Below are positions 16,948-25,498 of a stretch of 64,000 bases of DNA, one piece after another. The DNA is from CAYRGC01 sp964423795. GTDB lineage: Bacteria > Patescibacteriota > Gracilibacteria > Peribacterales > Peribacteraceae. The translations under genes were made by a program, and so were the position numbers. The DNA is taken from NCBI GenBank assembly GCA_964423795.1, contig CAYRGC010000004.1, forward strand, positions 1 to 64,000, in the 5' to 3' direction. Positions within the stretch are counted from its first letter, which is position 1, and each line of letters begins with the position of its first letter. The notes beneath the pieces are model-generated. The model searched no databases, had not been told where the DNA came from, and worked only from the letters and a program-made list of their open reading frames with translations.

Positions 16948-18456
16948 TCAGCGCATCTCTCGGGGCACGGGAATGCCAAGCGCGGTGAGACAAAGAGGAG
17001 CGATATCCTTGAGTCCCGTACACTTTTTTAAGGAAGCCGAATCGGGAAAGGCGTCGGCATGGACGAACGTCTGAACGGGGTTCGTCGTATGACTGGGGCA
17101 GACCGTCTCCGTCCCGGGATAGTACATTTGCTCCGCGTTGCCGTGATCGGCGGTGATGATCCATTCGTAGCCGCACTGCTCGAGAACAGGCAAAATCCGC
17201 TCAAGATTCGCATCGACGACTTGGCATGCCTCCACGACCGCTTCCGGCTTGCCGCCGTGACCGACGAGATCGGGATTGGCGTAGTTGATCACGATGAACT
17301 GGTGCTCCCCTTTTTCGACCGCCTTCACGAGCTCGTCACTGAGCTTTGAAGCGCTCATCGCCGGCGTGTCGGCATAGTTGGTGACCTTGGGCGATTCCAC
17401 GAGGATACGGTCTTCGCCGGGATACGGCTCGTGTTCCTGGGCGTTGAAAAAGAACGTGACGTGCGCGAATTTATCGGTCTCTGCGAGCCTCAGTTGCCTG
17501 AGACCGGCCTTGGAAACGACCTCGCCGAGAGTGTTTTGGATCTTCTGCGGGGGGAAAGCTACCGGAAGGTGATCGGAATACGGGCCCATGCACACGACGT
17601 CGCGCACGCGTACCGGACGGGGGAATTCACGGAAATCCTCGGCCTCAAGCGCCCGGACGATCTGGATCATGCGATCGCTGCGGAAATTGACGCAAATGAC
17701 CACATCCTTCGCCGCGATCGGCTGGTAGTCGGATGTCTTGAGCGGCCGGATGTAGTAATCGGTCTTTTCCTTGTCCTTCGCTTGGAGATACCAGCGCTTC
17801 GCGCCGGCACAGAAGTCGTCCTCCGTCTCGCCCGCCCCCGCTGTCAGCAGATCGTACGCGACCTTGATGCGATCCTTGTACTGGCGATCTCGGTCCATCG
17901 CGTAAAAACGGCCGACGAGCGAAGCAATGGTGCCGAGTTGCAGCTTGGTCACCTCTTCCCGTAGCAGATTGAAATCCGTGCAAAAGTGCTGCTCGGGGAC
18001 ATCCCGACCGTCACCGAAGAGATGGATGAATACTTGTTGGACTCCTCGCTCTTTGGCGAGTTTGAGCGCTCCATGAAAATGATCGATGGCACTGTGCACG
18101 CCCCCGGACGAATAGAGGCCGACGAGATGCAAAGCGACGCCATCGTTCTTTGCGCGATCACAAGCATCGCAAAGCACGGGATTCCTGAAGAACTCACCCA
18201 AGCGAACCGCCCGGCTGATTTCCTCAAGCGGTTGCCATACCACTCGGCCGGCGCCGATGGTGAGATGGCCCGGCTCGCTCGCGCCCTGTTGACCTTCGGG
18301 CAAACCCACGGCGTTGCCGGAAGCCTGCATGATCACGTTCGGACATTCCTGTTCCAATCGACGAATCGTGGGCATCAGAGCTTCCTCCCGGGCGTTTCCT
18401 TTACCCGCGGGGGCCACGCCGAAACCGTCGATGATGATCAAGCAAAGCTTCTTCAT
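16948..18456 (-). CDS. gpmI: 2,3-bisphosphoglycerate-independent phosphoglycerate mutase
   Basis: This 502-aa Mn-dependent alkaline-phosphatase superfamily enzyme interconverts 3- and 2-phosphoglycerate in glycolysis. The N-terminal metal motif is LIIIDGFG, and the phospho-serine lies in GASEPGHLTIGAGR (family norm GNSEVGH). The transferase insert and C-terminal metal ligands are present (GDGRD, NYANPDLVGHGG, ITADHGNAEQM). The length is normal. GATACT ends 8 nt before the ATG, so it is probably leaderless. Confidence 0.95.
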   Translation of the reverse strand: MKKLCLIIIDGFGVAPAGKGNAREEALMPTIRRLEQECPNVIMQASGNAVGLPEGQQGASEPGHLTIGAGRVVWQPLEEISRAVRLGEFFRNPVLCDACDRAKNDGVALHLVGLYSSGGVHSAIDHFHGALKLAKERGVQQVFIHLFGDGRDVPEQHFCTDFNLLREEVTKLQLGTIASLVGRFYAMDRDRQYKDRIKVAYDLLTAGAGETEDDFCAGAKRWYLQAKDKEKTDYYIRPLKTSDYQPIAAKDVVICVNFRSDRMIQIVRALEAEDFREFPRPVRVRDVVCMGPYSDHLPVAFPPQKIQNTLGEVVSKAGLRQLRLAETDKFAHVTFFFNAQEHEPYPGEDRILVESPKVTNYADTPAMSASKLSDELVKAVEKGEHQFIVINYANPDLVGHGGKPEAVVEACQVVDANLERILPVLEQCGYEWIITADHGNAEQMYYPGTETVCPSHTTNPVQTFVHADAFPDSASLKKCTGLKDIAPLCLTALGIPVPREMR

Positions 18457-18581
18457 GGCGAAACAGTATCACCGACCATACGCCTCAAGCCATGACGGAG
18501 GCGGAGATCTTCCAAAGCCTCGAAGGAAGGTATTGTGGCGGATATGGCCTTACGGGCAGAATTCTGCTAGAATACTTCGAT

Positions 18582-18911
18582 ATGCGCTTTCCGCTCCACC
18601 TCCTCTCGGCCAAACGCTATTTCCATACGCTGGGTATGGCGGTGCTTGTCAGCTGCCTCATCGTCGGCGTCGCCGCGACGCTCGGCCGCGCCACGCTGAA
18701 CCTGCACGGCGCCGTCATCCGCAAGCCCGACATCGCGGTGCTCGTCCTCATGGAACAGCGCCACGAGGAGATCGTGGATTCCACCCTCCTCAAGGAGTCC
18801 CCGGACCAGCGCGAATACCTCGTCGAGACCAAGACGGGATCGAAATGGGTCCTGCTCAAAAAGGGAGTCTCCCAGTGGTACATCGCCCAAGTCGAAAATT
18901 TGAAGGAGTGA
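18582..18911 (+). CDS. Small single-pass membrane protein, 109 aa
   Basis: No family recognised. After a short basic N-terminus there is one membrane helix (LGMAVLVSCLIVGVAATLG), then an external domain of ~75 residues, ending in GVSQWYIAQVENLKE. I chose ATG 18582 because TAGAAT (18568-18573) ends 8 nt before it; a longer frame from 18492 would have to be transcribed through that promoter. It is convergent with the WecG-type glycosyltransferase gene 11 nt away. Confidence 0.55.
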   Translation: MRFPLHLLSAKRYFHTLGMAVLVSCLIVGVAATLGRATLNLHGAVIRKPDIAVLVLMEQRHEEIVDSTLLKESPDQREYLVETKTGSKWVLLKKGVSQWYIAQVENLKE

Positions 18912-18921
18912 GGTGTTAAGC

Positions 18922-19683
18922 TTAGAGCGCAGAGCGTGGGGCTTGTTTTCCGTATCGGATCACCAGCCACGGAAACACGACGACCGCATTCCACATCCGT
19001 CCGGCGCGACTCGGCTGCCGGATGAACCGCCAGAGCCACTCGAGCCCGATCGACCGCATCCACTTCGGCGCGCGCTTCCGGACGCCCGCGAGGAAATCGA
19101 ACGTGCCGCCGACGCCCATGGCGACGCGTACCGAGGAGAGCGACGCGGCGTGCCGCGCGATCCACAGGTCCTGCGCGGGAGCGCCGAAGGCCACGAGGAG
19201 GAGCCGCGCGCCGCTGCGGTTGATGGCGTCGACGATGCCCGCCGCCTCGGCCGCGGACGGCGAACCGGAAAGCGTGCCGGCGACCGCGAGACGCGGGTTT
19301 TTCGCCCGGAGGGCGTCCGCCGCCTTCTCCGCGACCCCCTCTGCGGCGCCCAGGAGGAATACCGGCGTCTCGGGGCCGAGCCCGGCGCACAGGCGTTCCA
19401 CGGTATCCACGCCCGTGACGCGCTCGGGAAGGCGCTGACCGGTCTTGCGCGCCGCCCAGAGAAGGCCCGTCGAATCGGGCAGGTTGAGGGCGGTCGCCCG
19501 CAGGACCGCGGCGAAGCGCGCGTCACGCGAGGCCGCGACGAGCATCTCGTTATTCGGCGTCGCGACGTGGTACCGGCCAGGCGACGCCAAAAACTCACGC
19601 AGCGTCGAGAGCGCTTCCCCGGATGTCAGGGGATCGACGGGAATGCCGAGAAGAACGATGCGGGAATCGCTCACCGCGGCCAT
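18922..19683 (-). CDS. WecG/TagA/CpsF family glycosyltransferase
   Basis: A 253-aa GT26 enzyme, the family that adds ManNAcA or ManNAc to lipid-linked GlcNAc in surface polymer synthesis. Typical signatures are HVATPNNEMLVAA, LPDSTGLLWAAR, VFLLGAAEG, LLVAFGAPAQDLWIARH and VGGTFDFLAGVRKRAPKWM with GLEWLWRFIRQP. It carries the short amphipathic C-terminal tail used for membrane attachment. It probably works with the UDP-GlcNAc 2-epimerase encoded 2 kb away. A GTG six codons downstream is an alternative start. Confidence 0.92.
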   Translation of the reverse strand: MAAVSDSRIVLLGIPVDPLTSGEALSTLREFLASPGRYHVATPNNEMLVAASRDARFAAVLRATALNLPDSTGLLWAARKTGQRLPERVTGVDTVERLCAGLGPETPVFLLGAAEGVAEKAADALRAKNPRLAVAGTLSGSPSAAEAAGIVDAINRSGARLLLVAFGAPAQDLWIARHAASLSSVRVAMGVGGTFDFLAGVRKRAPKWMRSIGLEWLWRFIRQPSRAGRMWNAVVVFPWLVIRYGKQAPRSAL

Positions 19684-19741
19684 TCTCCCCTATCCCGGCT
19701 TTCTTGTCCCGTCCATCGGGAGAACCGTCTACAATGCGCCC

Positions 19742-20524
19742 GTGCGCCGCGCCGTTCTGCTCTCCGGCTTCGCCCTCCTGCTCCTCGCGGGATGCGATTC
19801 GAAGGCCGCCTCCCGGTGGTCCCCGGCCCTGCCGTGGATGAACGCGGGCGCGGGTTCCAGCTCCTCGGTGACGACGGTGGACCTGCGGATTCCCGCAAGC
19901 CCCTCCTCGTCCGAAGCGCCGGACGAACCGACTTTCGCCGACGAGGTGATGAGCGGGAGCGGCGCCCTGTCCACCGCCCCGAAGACCGTCTCGGGCGCGC
20001 TCCTCGAGCGCGCGCTCTCGGGCGGCATCCTCGAGACGGGGCTCCCGACGGCTCCGGTACTGCGCGTCTACACCCACCCGTCGTGCGCGTACTGCCGCGA
20101 GTTCGAGGAGGAACAGCGCGACCGGCTGCTCAAAGACTTCGTTGCCGGCGGACGCCTGCGCATCCAGACCGTGATCGTGCCCCTGAAGAAGTACCCGTCC
20201 TCCGCGCTCCAGGCCTCGGCGCTCGTCTGCGCGGCAGAGCAGGGACGCGGCGAGGACATGCTTTCCGCGCTCTTCGCCAACGACACGATGGAAGCCAAGA
20301 CGCTGCCGAAACTGGGAAAGTCGCTCCAGCTCGGAAAGACGTTCGACGCGTGCGTCGCCTCTCCGGCGACGGCGAACACCGTCGCGTGGCAGGCCGGGCT
20401 CGCGGCGCGCGAGAACGTCACGCTCGTGCCGAGTTTCGACCTCAACGGAAAAAAGAAGACCGGTCTCCCGGGCTATCCCGACCTGCGCGGCTGGATCGAT
20501 GCCTCACTCAGCGGAAGAGAGTGA
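19742..20524 (+). CDS. Exported DsbA/thioredoxin-fold lipoprotein
   Basis: A 260-aa protein with a lipoprotein signal (RRAVLLSGFALLLLAGC; the cysteine would be lipidated), a ~70-residue Ser/Pro-rich linker, and a thioredoxin-fold domain with the redox motif HPSCAYCREF. The cis-proline side is seen in VTLVPSFDLNGKK. It resembles DsbA/DsbG-like 'thioredoxin domain' proteins that oxidise or isomerise disulfides outside the cytoplasm. The start is GTG: TACAAT (19730-19735) ends 6 nt before it. Its 3' end overlaps the convergent DUF167 gene by 17 nt. Confidence 0.83.
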   Translation: MRRAVLLSGFALLLLAGCDSKAASRWSPALPWMNAGAGSSSSVTTVDLRIPASPSSSEAPDEPTFADEVMSGSGALSTAPKTVSGALLERALSGGILETGLPTAPVLRVYTHPSCAYCREFEEEQRDRLLKDFVAGGRLRIQTVIVPLKKYPSSALQASALVCAAEQGRGEDMLSALFANDTMEAKTLPKLGKSLQLGKTFDACVASPATANTVAWQAGLAARENVTLVPSFDLNGKKKTGLPGYPDLRGWIDASLSGRE

Positions 20525-20774
20525 CGACCTTCCGCCGGGACGCGTGACCCGTGACGATCGAGACGTTCCCCCGCGGAACGCCGAATTCCTCCGCGAGGAA
20601 GCGGACGAGTTCCCCGTTCGCTTCGCCGTCCTCGGGCGCGGCGGCGACGTCCACCTTGAGCGTGCCGTCGGCCATCGCGGCCTTGAACGCGGAGACGCGC
20701 GCTCCGGGCCGGACGCGCAACGTGAGCGTGAGCGCGCCTTCGGTCGCGAGCCGGGAATGGAGAACTGAAAGCAT
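20508..20774 (-). CDS. DUF167 / YggU family protein
   Basis: An 88-aa member of the small YggU-like family (LRVRPGARVSAF..., VDVAAAPEDGEANGELVRFLAEEFGV, VTGHASRRKVV). The fold is known; the role is not established. I start at ATG 20774, which matches the family length; in-frame ATGs further up run through the repeat at 20786-20850. The gene ends inside the convergent DsbA-like gene. Confidence 0.82.
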   Translation of the reverse strand: MLSVLHSRLATEGALTLTLRVRPGARVSAFKAAMADGTLKVDVAAAPEDGEANGELVRFLAEEFGVPRGNVSIVTGHASRRKVVTLFR

Positions 20775-20785
20775 GGATACGTCAT

Positions 20786-20850
20786 TGTGAGCTGTCATCG
20801 CGAGCGGAGTCGAGGGGCGAACCATGGCCGTGCACGTCGCCCCTCGTCAG
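20786..20850. repeat. Interspersed repeat (GTCATCGCGAGCGGAGTCGAGG type) with hairpin
   Basis: CATTGTGAGCTGTCATCGCG is followed by AGCGGAGTCGAGGGGCGA and, ~20 nt on, by the complement TCGCCCCTCG. It resembles the TGAGCG...CGAAGG elements elsewhere in the window and may terminate trmD transcription. Confidence 0.5.
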
Positions 20851-20870
20851 GCTCGGGTGGCGCGCCGTTC

Positions 20871-21533
20871 TTACTTCGTCATCCCCTTGCGCCACTCCGC
20901 GATGTTCTTGTGGTGGCCGCTGAGCAGGATGTCGGGAACGCGCATGCCGCGGAACTCCTCCGGGCGCGTGTAGTGCGGGTACTCCTTCTTTCGGCCGAGG
21001 GCCTTGGAGAAGCTCTCCTCCGCCGCGGACTCGTCCTTGCCGAGCACGCCGGGGATCTGGCGGGCCACCGCATCGATGAGCGTCATCGCGGGCAGCTCGC
21101 CGCCCGTGAGGACGTAGTCGCCGATCGAGAGCTCTTCGTCGATCCAGCCGTCGATCACGCGCTCGTCGATGCCCTCGTACCGGCCGCACACGAGCAGCAG
21201 CCACGGCTTCTTCGCGAGCTGCTCCACGCGCGACTGCGTGAGCCTGCGGCCGCGCGGCGTGAAGTAGATGCGGTGCGGCTTCTTCATGCCCTTCGCGGAG
21301 AATTGCTCGCCGATCGACTCGATCGCGGGCACGAGGACGTCGGGACGCATCACCATCCCCGCGCCACCGCCGTACGGCGAGTCGTCCACCTGGTGATACT
21401 GGCCGAGACCCCAGCGACGCAGGTCGTGGAGCGTCACGGACAGCCGTCCCTGGTCTTGCCCGCGCGCCAGGATGCTCTCGGTGAGCGGGCCCTGGAAGAT
21501 GGCGGGATGGATGGTGAGCACGTCGATGCGCAT
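20871..21533 (-). CDS. trmD: tRNA (guanine-N1)-methyltransferase
   Basis: The 220-aa SPOUT-fold enzyme methylates G37 of tRNAs that read CNN codons, preventing +1 frameshifts. It has DDSPYGGGAGMVM, the SAM-binding trefoil knot region VCGRYEGIDERV and IGDYVLTGGELPA, and the C-terminal VPDILLSGHHKNIAEWR. The usual partners (rpsP, rimM, rplS) are not adjacent. CATACT ends 7 nt before the ATG. Confidence 0.96.
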   Translation of the reverse strand: MRIDVLTIHPAIFQGPLTESILARGQDQGRLSVTLHDLRRWGLGQYHQVDDSPYGGGAGMVMRPDVLVPAIESIGEQFSAKGMKKPHRIYFTPRGRRLTQSRVEQLAKKPWLLLVCGRYEGIDERVIDGWIDEELSIGDYVLTGGELPAMTLIDAVARQIPGVLGKDESAAEESFSKALGRKKEYPHYTRPEEFRGMRVPDILLSGHHKNIAEWRKGMTK

Positions 21534-21667
21534 GGGAGGAAGTATGGCAGGTTCTCCGTCTATTGAGAACCTGGAATTGGCTTTCAGGAAGCCATAAATG
21601 AGCTACCTGAAGCAGAAGAATAGTGGGGCATGCCCCGGCCTGCCGATCAGCAGCTCATGCTCTCTTC

Positions 21668-22099
21668 ATGCTCTACCATCATCACACTCAGCAAGGCTGC
21701 ATCGTCCTGGTGACAACCAATATCAAAAACCGGATCCCTGTGTTCCGGGATTTCGCTTATGCTCGAGAAGCGGTCGACGTTCTTTATCGAGTTCGATCAA
21801 TCCATCCATTCTCACTCTATGGATTCGTGGTCATGCCAAATCACGTGCACATCCTACTGCGGACACTGGAGAAAGGACCGTCTCTGTCACTCATCTTACG
21901 AAGCTACAAAGTCGGAGTGGTAGTGAGCATCGGCAAAGGTGCTATCTGGCAATCGCGATTCGATGCGAAGGAGCCTCATGACAGTGCCGCTATCCTGCGA
22001 TACATCCATGACAATCCTGTAAAAGCAGGATTATCGAAAACGCCGGAAGACTATCCATGGTCCTCGGCTTCGGGAATATGGGATGTAACTGATCTGTAG
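21668..22099 (+). CDS. REP-associated tyrosine transposase (RAYT, Y1_Tnp family)
   Basis: A 143-aa single-strand HUH-type transposase. The metal-binding HxH is in GFVVMPNHVHILL and the nucleophilic tyrosine is in ILRYIHDNPVKAGL, followed by the diagnostic EDYPWSSA. RAYTs cleave at REP palindromes and spread REP pairs rather than themselves. REP copies flank this gene (partial one near 21630; a full inverted pair at 22107-22216), and the same pair recurs at 34.8 kb. The GC content is lower than that of its neighbours, in line with a recent arrival. Start codon uncertain; ATG 21623 is an alternative. Confidence 0.88.
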   Translation: MLYHHHTQQGCIVLVTTNIKNRIPVFRDFAYAREAVDVLYRVRSIHPFSLYGFVVMPNHVHILLRTLEKGPSLSLILRSYKVGVVVSIGKGAIWQSRFDAKEPHDSAAILRYIHDNPVKAGLSKTPEDYPWSSASGIWDVTDL

Positions 22100-22106
22100 G
22101 GATTTT

Positions 22107-22216
22107 GCCGGCAGGCCGGAGGCCTGCCCCCAAGAAAGGAGAATCGAGTGGTTTGCTGTCATTGAAAGCATCCTGCAACTGAAAGAAAAAATGGGGCAGG
22201 CCTCCGGCCTGCCGGC
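22107..22216. repeat. Inverted REP pair (REPIN) next to the RAYT gene
   Basis: The 24-nt palindromic REP at 22107-22130 (core GGCAGGCCGGAGGCCTGCCC) is repeated in inverted orientation at 22193-22216, with ~62 nt between. This is the standard REPIN architecture mobilised by RAYTs. Confidence 0.85.
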
Positions 22217-22247
22217 CTCATGGGTGGAGACCCGCCCTGAATTTTGA

Positions 22248-23156
22248 TTACAGGAACTTCTTCAGATAGTCGCCGACGTCCACCGTCGCGACTTCGTCGA
22301 CCGCCTGCGTTTCCCTCCCCTTCCGCGGCACGAGTTGGTCGTAGAAGCTCGGAACGTCTTCGCGCTGATAGAGGATGCCCGTGGCGATCTTCTCGCGGGT
22401 GTCGATCGCGAGCTCGCGGGCCTTCTGGAGGTCGCAATGCGGATCGTGCCCGGCGGCGTTGGCGTCCTCGCAGTGATCGAGCAGGTACTGGTGCGTCGCG
22501 AACTTGTTGTACGTGGGACACGCCTGCAGCACGTCGACGAAGGCGAACCCGTGCTTCTGGTGCTCGATCGCGGCCTTGAAGATGCGCGTCATCTGCGGAA
22601 TGTCACCACTGAACGCGCGCGCCACGAACGTGGGCTCGAGCGAGAACACGAAGTCCATGGAGTTGAGCGTGTGCTCGGGGATGCCGTTGGGAGCCGTGTT
22701 CATGGGCTGGCCCTGCCAGGTGAGCGAGCTCGCCTGGCCCGTCGTGAGGCCATAGTTGGCGTTGTTGTGCAGGACGAAGGTGATCGGATAATTGCTGCGG
22801 ACGCCGTGGACGAGGTGGCCGATGCCCTCCGAAAAACTGGCGCCGTCGCCGCCGAAGGCGATCACCGGCACGCGCGTGTTCGCGAGCTTCGCGCCCGCGG
22901 CGAACGGGATCACGCGGCCGTGCAAGCCGTGGAAGCGGTAGCCGAGGAGTTTGTCCGAGCCGTTGCCGTGGCAGCCCACGTCGTAGCAGAGCAGCACCTG
23001 CCAGGGATGGAGGCCGAGTTCCACGAGCGCGCGCTTCGTCGCGGTCCAGATGCCGTAGTCGCCGCAGCCGTCGCACCACGTGCACTGGTTGCCGCAGTAG
23101 TAATCGTGCATCGAAGGGCCGTTTCCGGAGCCGGTGATCTGCAGAGGAATACCCAT
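22248..23156 (-). CDS. korB: 2-oxoacid:acceptor oxidoreductase, beta subunit
   Basis: The 302-aa thiamine-pyrophosphate-binding subunit of a 2-oxoacid oxidoreductase, which turns a 2-oxoacid plus CoA into acyl-CoA and CO2. It has CTWCDGCGDYGIW near the N-terminus, where cysteines bind the [4Fe-4S] cluster, FGGDGASFSEGIGH and HNNANYGLTTGQ for TPP/Mg binding, and a CPTYN motif. It follows korA by 2 nt and belongs to a fld-korA-korB operon. Substrate (pyruvate, 2-oxoglutarate or branched-chain) cannot be fixed from sequence alone. Confidence 0.92.
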   Translation of the reverse strand: MGIPLQITGSGNGPSMHDYYCGNQCTWCDGCGDYGIWTATKRALVELGLHPWQVLLCYDVGCHGNGSDKLLGYRFHGLHGRVIPFAAGAKLANTRVPVIAFGGDGASFSEGIGHLVHGVRSNYPITFVLHNNANYGLTTGQASSLTWQGQPMNTAPNGIPEHTLNSMDFVFSLEPTFVARAFSGDIPQMTRIFKAAIEHQKHGFAFVDVLQACPTYNKFATHQYLLDHCEDANAAGHDPHCDLQKARELAIDTREKIATGILYQREDVPSFYDQLVPRKGRETQAVDEVATVDVGDYLKKFL

Positions 23157-23158
23157 GA

Positions 23159-24946
23159 TCAGAGGTCGCGGAAGTGGGACACGAGTTCGTCGACGAAGAA
23201 CGGCCGGCCGTCGTACTTGAGGATCTTCTCCTCGATCCGAAGTCCGCCTTCCTGCGCGATGAGCGTGCCGAGCTGTCCCGTGAAGTTGCCCTCGACGAGG
23301 ACGACCTTCTTCGCGGTCCGCGCGAGCGCGAGGAGGCGCTCGGTCTTGAGGGGCCAGAGGTAGGAGAAGTGGAGATATCCGTTACGAGTTACGGGTTTCG
23401 GGTTACGGGAACATTCACGAAGAGCGTCGAGAACCGGGCCTTTTGTTGATCCCCACCCGATGAGAAGCACATCAAGCTCCGGATTTTTTCCCGTAACTCG
23501 TAACTCGGAACCCGTAACCGTCCAAAGTTCCGGCTCCGGCAGCGCCTTCTTCAAGGCGACCTGCTTGCTCATCCGTTTCTCCATCTGCGCCTTCGCGTTG
23601 TCGGCGTGCTCGTTCACGGAGCCGTCGCCGCCGTGTTCGTCGCCCTGGGCGTTCCAGGTGGCGGGCGCCTCGGTGCCGGGCAGCCAGCGCGGGGAGATGC
23701 CGTCCTTGGCGGCGGGATCGAAGCGGTCGGAGGCCTTGAGCTTCTGGATCTTCTTCGGATCGGTGACGAGAAGACCGCGCTTGAGCTCCGTCTTGGACTG
23801 GTCGAACTGGGGCTCGGTGTAGAGCGCCTCGGCAATCTGCTTGTCCGTGAGGACGATCACGGAGATCTGGTACTCCTCCGCCAGGTTGAATGCCACGGGC
23901 ATCAACCGGAAGGCGTCCTCGGCGTTGCTCACGCCGATCACGCACCGCGCGAACTCGCCGTGGGCGCCGTGGACCGCGAGGAGAAGATCGCCCTGCGCCG
24001 TCCACGTGGGAAGGCCCGTGGCGGGCCCCGGGCGCTGCGCGAGGACGAAGACCGTCGGGTTCTCGATGATCGCGTTGAGGGAGAGCGTCTCGGTCATGAG
24101 GTCGAAGCCGCCGCCGGAGGTGCCGGTAAGGGCGCGCGTACCCATGTGCATGGCGCCGCTCACCATCTGCGCCGCGGTGATCTCGTCCTCCGCCTGCTTC
24201 ACGACCATCCCGGTCTTGTTCTGCAGGTCGGCGATGAAGGAGAGCAGCGGCGAGGACGGCGTCATCGGGTATCCGGCGTAGAAACGCACGCCCGCGTGGA
24301 TCGCGCCGAGGCCCATGGCCTCGCTGCCCGTGAGGAGCATCGAGTCCTTCCACGTCTTCACCGGCTTCGGAAGCTCGACCGTGACCTTGCCGAGCGCGGG
24401 ATCCTCGTACGCGTAGCCCTTCTCCACGCACTGTAGGTTGGCCTCGAGGAGATCCTTCTTCTTCGCGAAGCGCTCGCCGACGAGGCTCTTTAGGGCCTCC
24501 TTCTCCTGGCCGAGGACCGACCACAGGAACCCCGTGAGGAGCACGTTTCCCAGGATGGACTTGGCACCCATCTCCTTGAGGATCTTCTCCACCGGCATCT
24601 TGATCACGCGGAGCTTCTTCTTCGCGAGGAGCGCCTGGTCGTCCGCCGAGAACTTCCAGTCCTCGACGAAGTGCACGATCACGCCGCCATCCTTAAGGTC
24701 ATGCAGGTTGAGCTCGAGACCGTGGTGGTTGTACGTGAGCAGCACATCGACCTGGGTCTCGCTGCTCTCGATGCGCTCGTCGGAGACGTCGAGCTGATAG
24801 CTCGTGTGTCCGCCCTTGATGAGGGACGGATACTCGCGATAGCCAAACACGCAGTAGCCCGCGCGCTTCAGCCCCTTGGCCACGATCTCGCCGATCGAGT
24901 TGATGCCTTGCCCGGCTGCGCCGACGACTTTAAGGGAGATACGCAT
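23159..24946 (-). CDS. korA: 2-oxoacid:acceptor oxidoreductase, fused gamma-alpha subunit
   Basis: A 595-aa subunit with the gamma domain first (residues ~1-190; VGAAGQGINSIGEIVAKGL, YPSLIKGGHTSYQ) and the alpha domain after it (~205-595; YAGYPMTPSSPLLSFIAD, QAEDEITAAQMVSGAMHMG, TSGGGFDLMTE). This fusion is the KorA arrangement. Two word repeats are translated in-frame near the C-terminus: TVTGSELRVTGKNPELD from 23484-23520 and NPKPVTRNGYL from 23385-23412. Both fall outside the conserved blocks. No ferredoxin-domain delta subunit is present, and the flavodoxin encoded just upstream is the likely electron acceptor. Confidence 0.93.
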   Translation of the reverse strand: MRISLKVVGAAGQGINSIGEIVAKGLKRAGYCVFGYREYPSLIKGGHTSYQLDVSDERIESSETQVDVLLTYNHHGLELNLHDLKDGGVIVHFVEDWKFSADDQALLAKKKLRVIKMPVEKILKEMGAKSILGNVLLTGFLWSVLGQEKEALKSLVGERFAKKKDLLEANLQCVEKGYAYEDPALGKVTVELPKPVKTWKDSMLLTGSEAMGLGAIHAGVRFYAGYPMTPSSPLLSFIADLQNKTGMVVKQAEDEITAAQMVSGAMHMGTRALTGTSGGGFDLMTETLSLNAIIENPTVFVLAQRPGPATGLPTWTAQGDLLLAVHGAHGEFARCVIGVSNAEDAFRLMPVAFNLAEEYQISVIVLTDKQIAEALYTEPQFDQSKTELKRGLLVTDPKKIQKLKASDRFDPAAKDGISPRWLPGTEAPATWNAQGDEHGGDGSVNEHADNAKAQMEKRMSKQVALKKALPEPELWTVTGSELRVTGKNPELDVLLIGWGSTKGPVLDALRECSRNPKPVTRNGYLHFSYLWPLKTERLLALARTAKKVVLVEGNFTGQLGTLIAQEGGLRIEEKILKYDGRPFFVDELVSHFRDL

Positions 24947-24954
24947 GTTTGAAC

Positions 24955-25428
24955 TTAGTGCTTCGTGCTTAGTGCTTGGAGCTTCCGATAGAGATCATCG
25001 GCCCACGCTTGCACCGCTTTCTCCTGTCCGAAGGGTTCATTGAGGATCTTGAGCGTGGGGCAGAGTTCGGTGCCGCCGTGGCCCTTCACGAACGCTTCCA
25101 TGTAGACGGCGGCGTTCGCCCGGTAGCGGTACCGTTCGTCGCCGAGCGCGATGCACGCGACGGGGCGGCCGTTGAGCGCGGCCCCCTTCGCGCGGTCGAG
25201 CAGGAGCGCGAACATGTGCGGGTTCAGCTGCCCCTCGGCGTTGCCGGTGTTCCACGTCGAGGACGCGAGCACGAGCGGCCCCTCCGCCTCGAGATCCTTG
25301 GCCTCGGCTTTCTCGGCCCGCATCTTCACGGCCTTCACCCCTTTCTCCGCGAGGGCGGCGACGAGGGTATCCACGACGTATTCGGTATGGCCGCTGGTGG
25401 AGCCGTAGATGATGACCGGGGACGTCAC
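24955..25428 (-). CDS. Flavodoxin-like electron carrier
   Basis: A 157-aa FMN-binding flavodoxin fold: the phosphate loop is YGSTSGHTEYVVD, the ring-stacking loops are SSTWNTGNAEGQL and ALGDERYRYR. It probably takes electrons from the KorAB enzyme encoded directly downstream. The start is GTG 25428, with TATACT (25435-25440, minus strand) ending exactly 6 nt before it. The last residues (ALSTKH) are encoded by a word repeat of the type CACTAAGCACGAAGCACTAA, so the native C-terminus may have been altered. Confidence 0.88.
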   Translation of the reverse strand: MTSPVIIYGSTSGHTEYVVDTLVAALAEKGVKAVKMRAEKAEAKDLEAEGPLVLASSTWNTGNAEGQLNPHMFALLLDRAKGAALNGRPVACIALGDERYRYRANAAVYMEAFVKGHGGTELCPTLKILNEPFGQEKAVQAWADDLYRKLQALSTKH

Positions 25429-25434
25429 GCGGGC

Positions 25435-25490
25435 AGTATATCGTTCTTTGTCACGGAGAGATGCCAAAAGTCGCGCTTTTGTGGTATACT
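25435..25490. promoter_or_regulatory. Divergent leaderless promoters for fld-kor and acyl-CoA synthetase
   Basis: Two consensus-like TATACT -10 boxes face away from each other: 25435-25440 (minus, 6 nt before GTG of the flavodoxin) and 25485-25490 (plus, 8 nt before ATG of the synthetase). Only 44 bp separate them, so one regulator could control both. Convincing -35 boxes are not seen. Confidence 0.65.
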
Positions 25491-25498
25491 ATGAGGAA

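Noticed and set aside
18492..18581. N-terminal extension of the small membrane protein gene from ATG 18492
   Set aside because: A TAGAAT promoter lies inside it, 8 nt before a better ATG, and the extension has no protein-like features.
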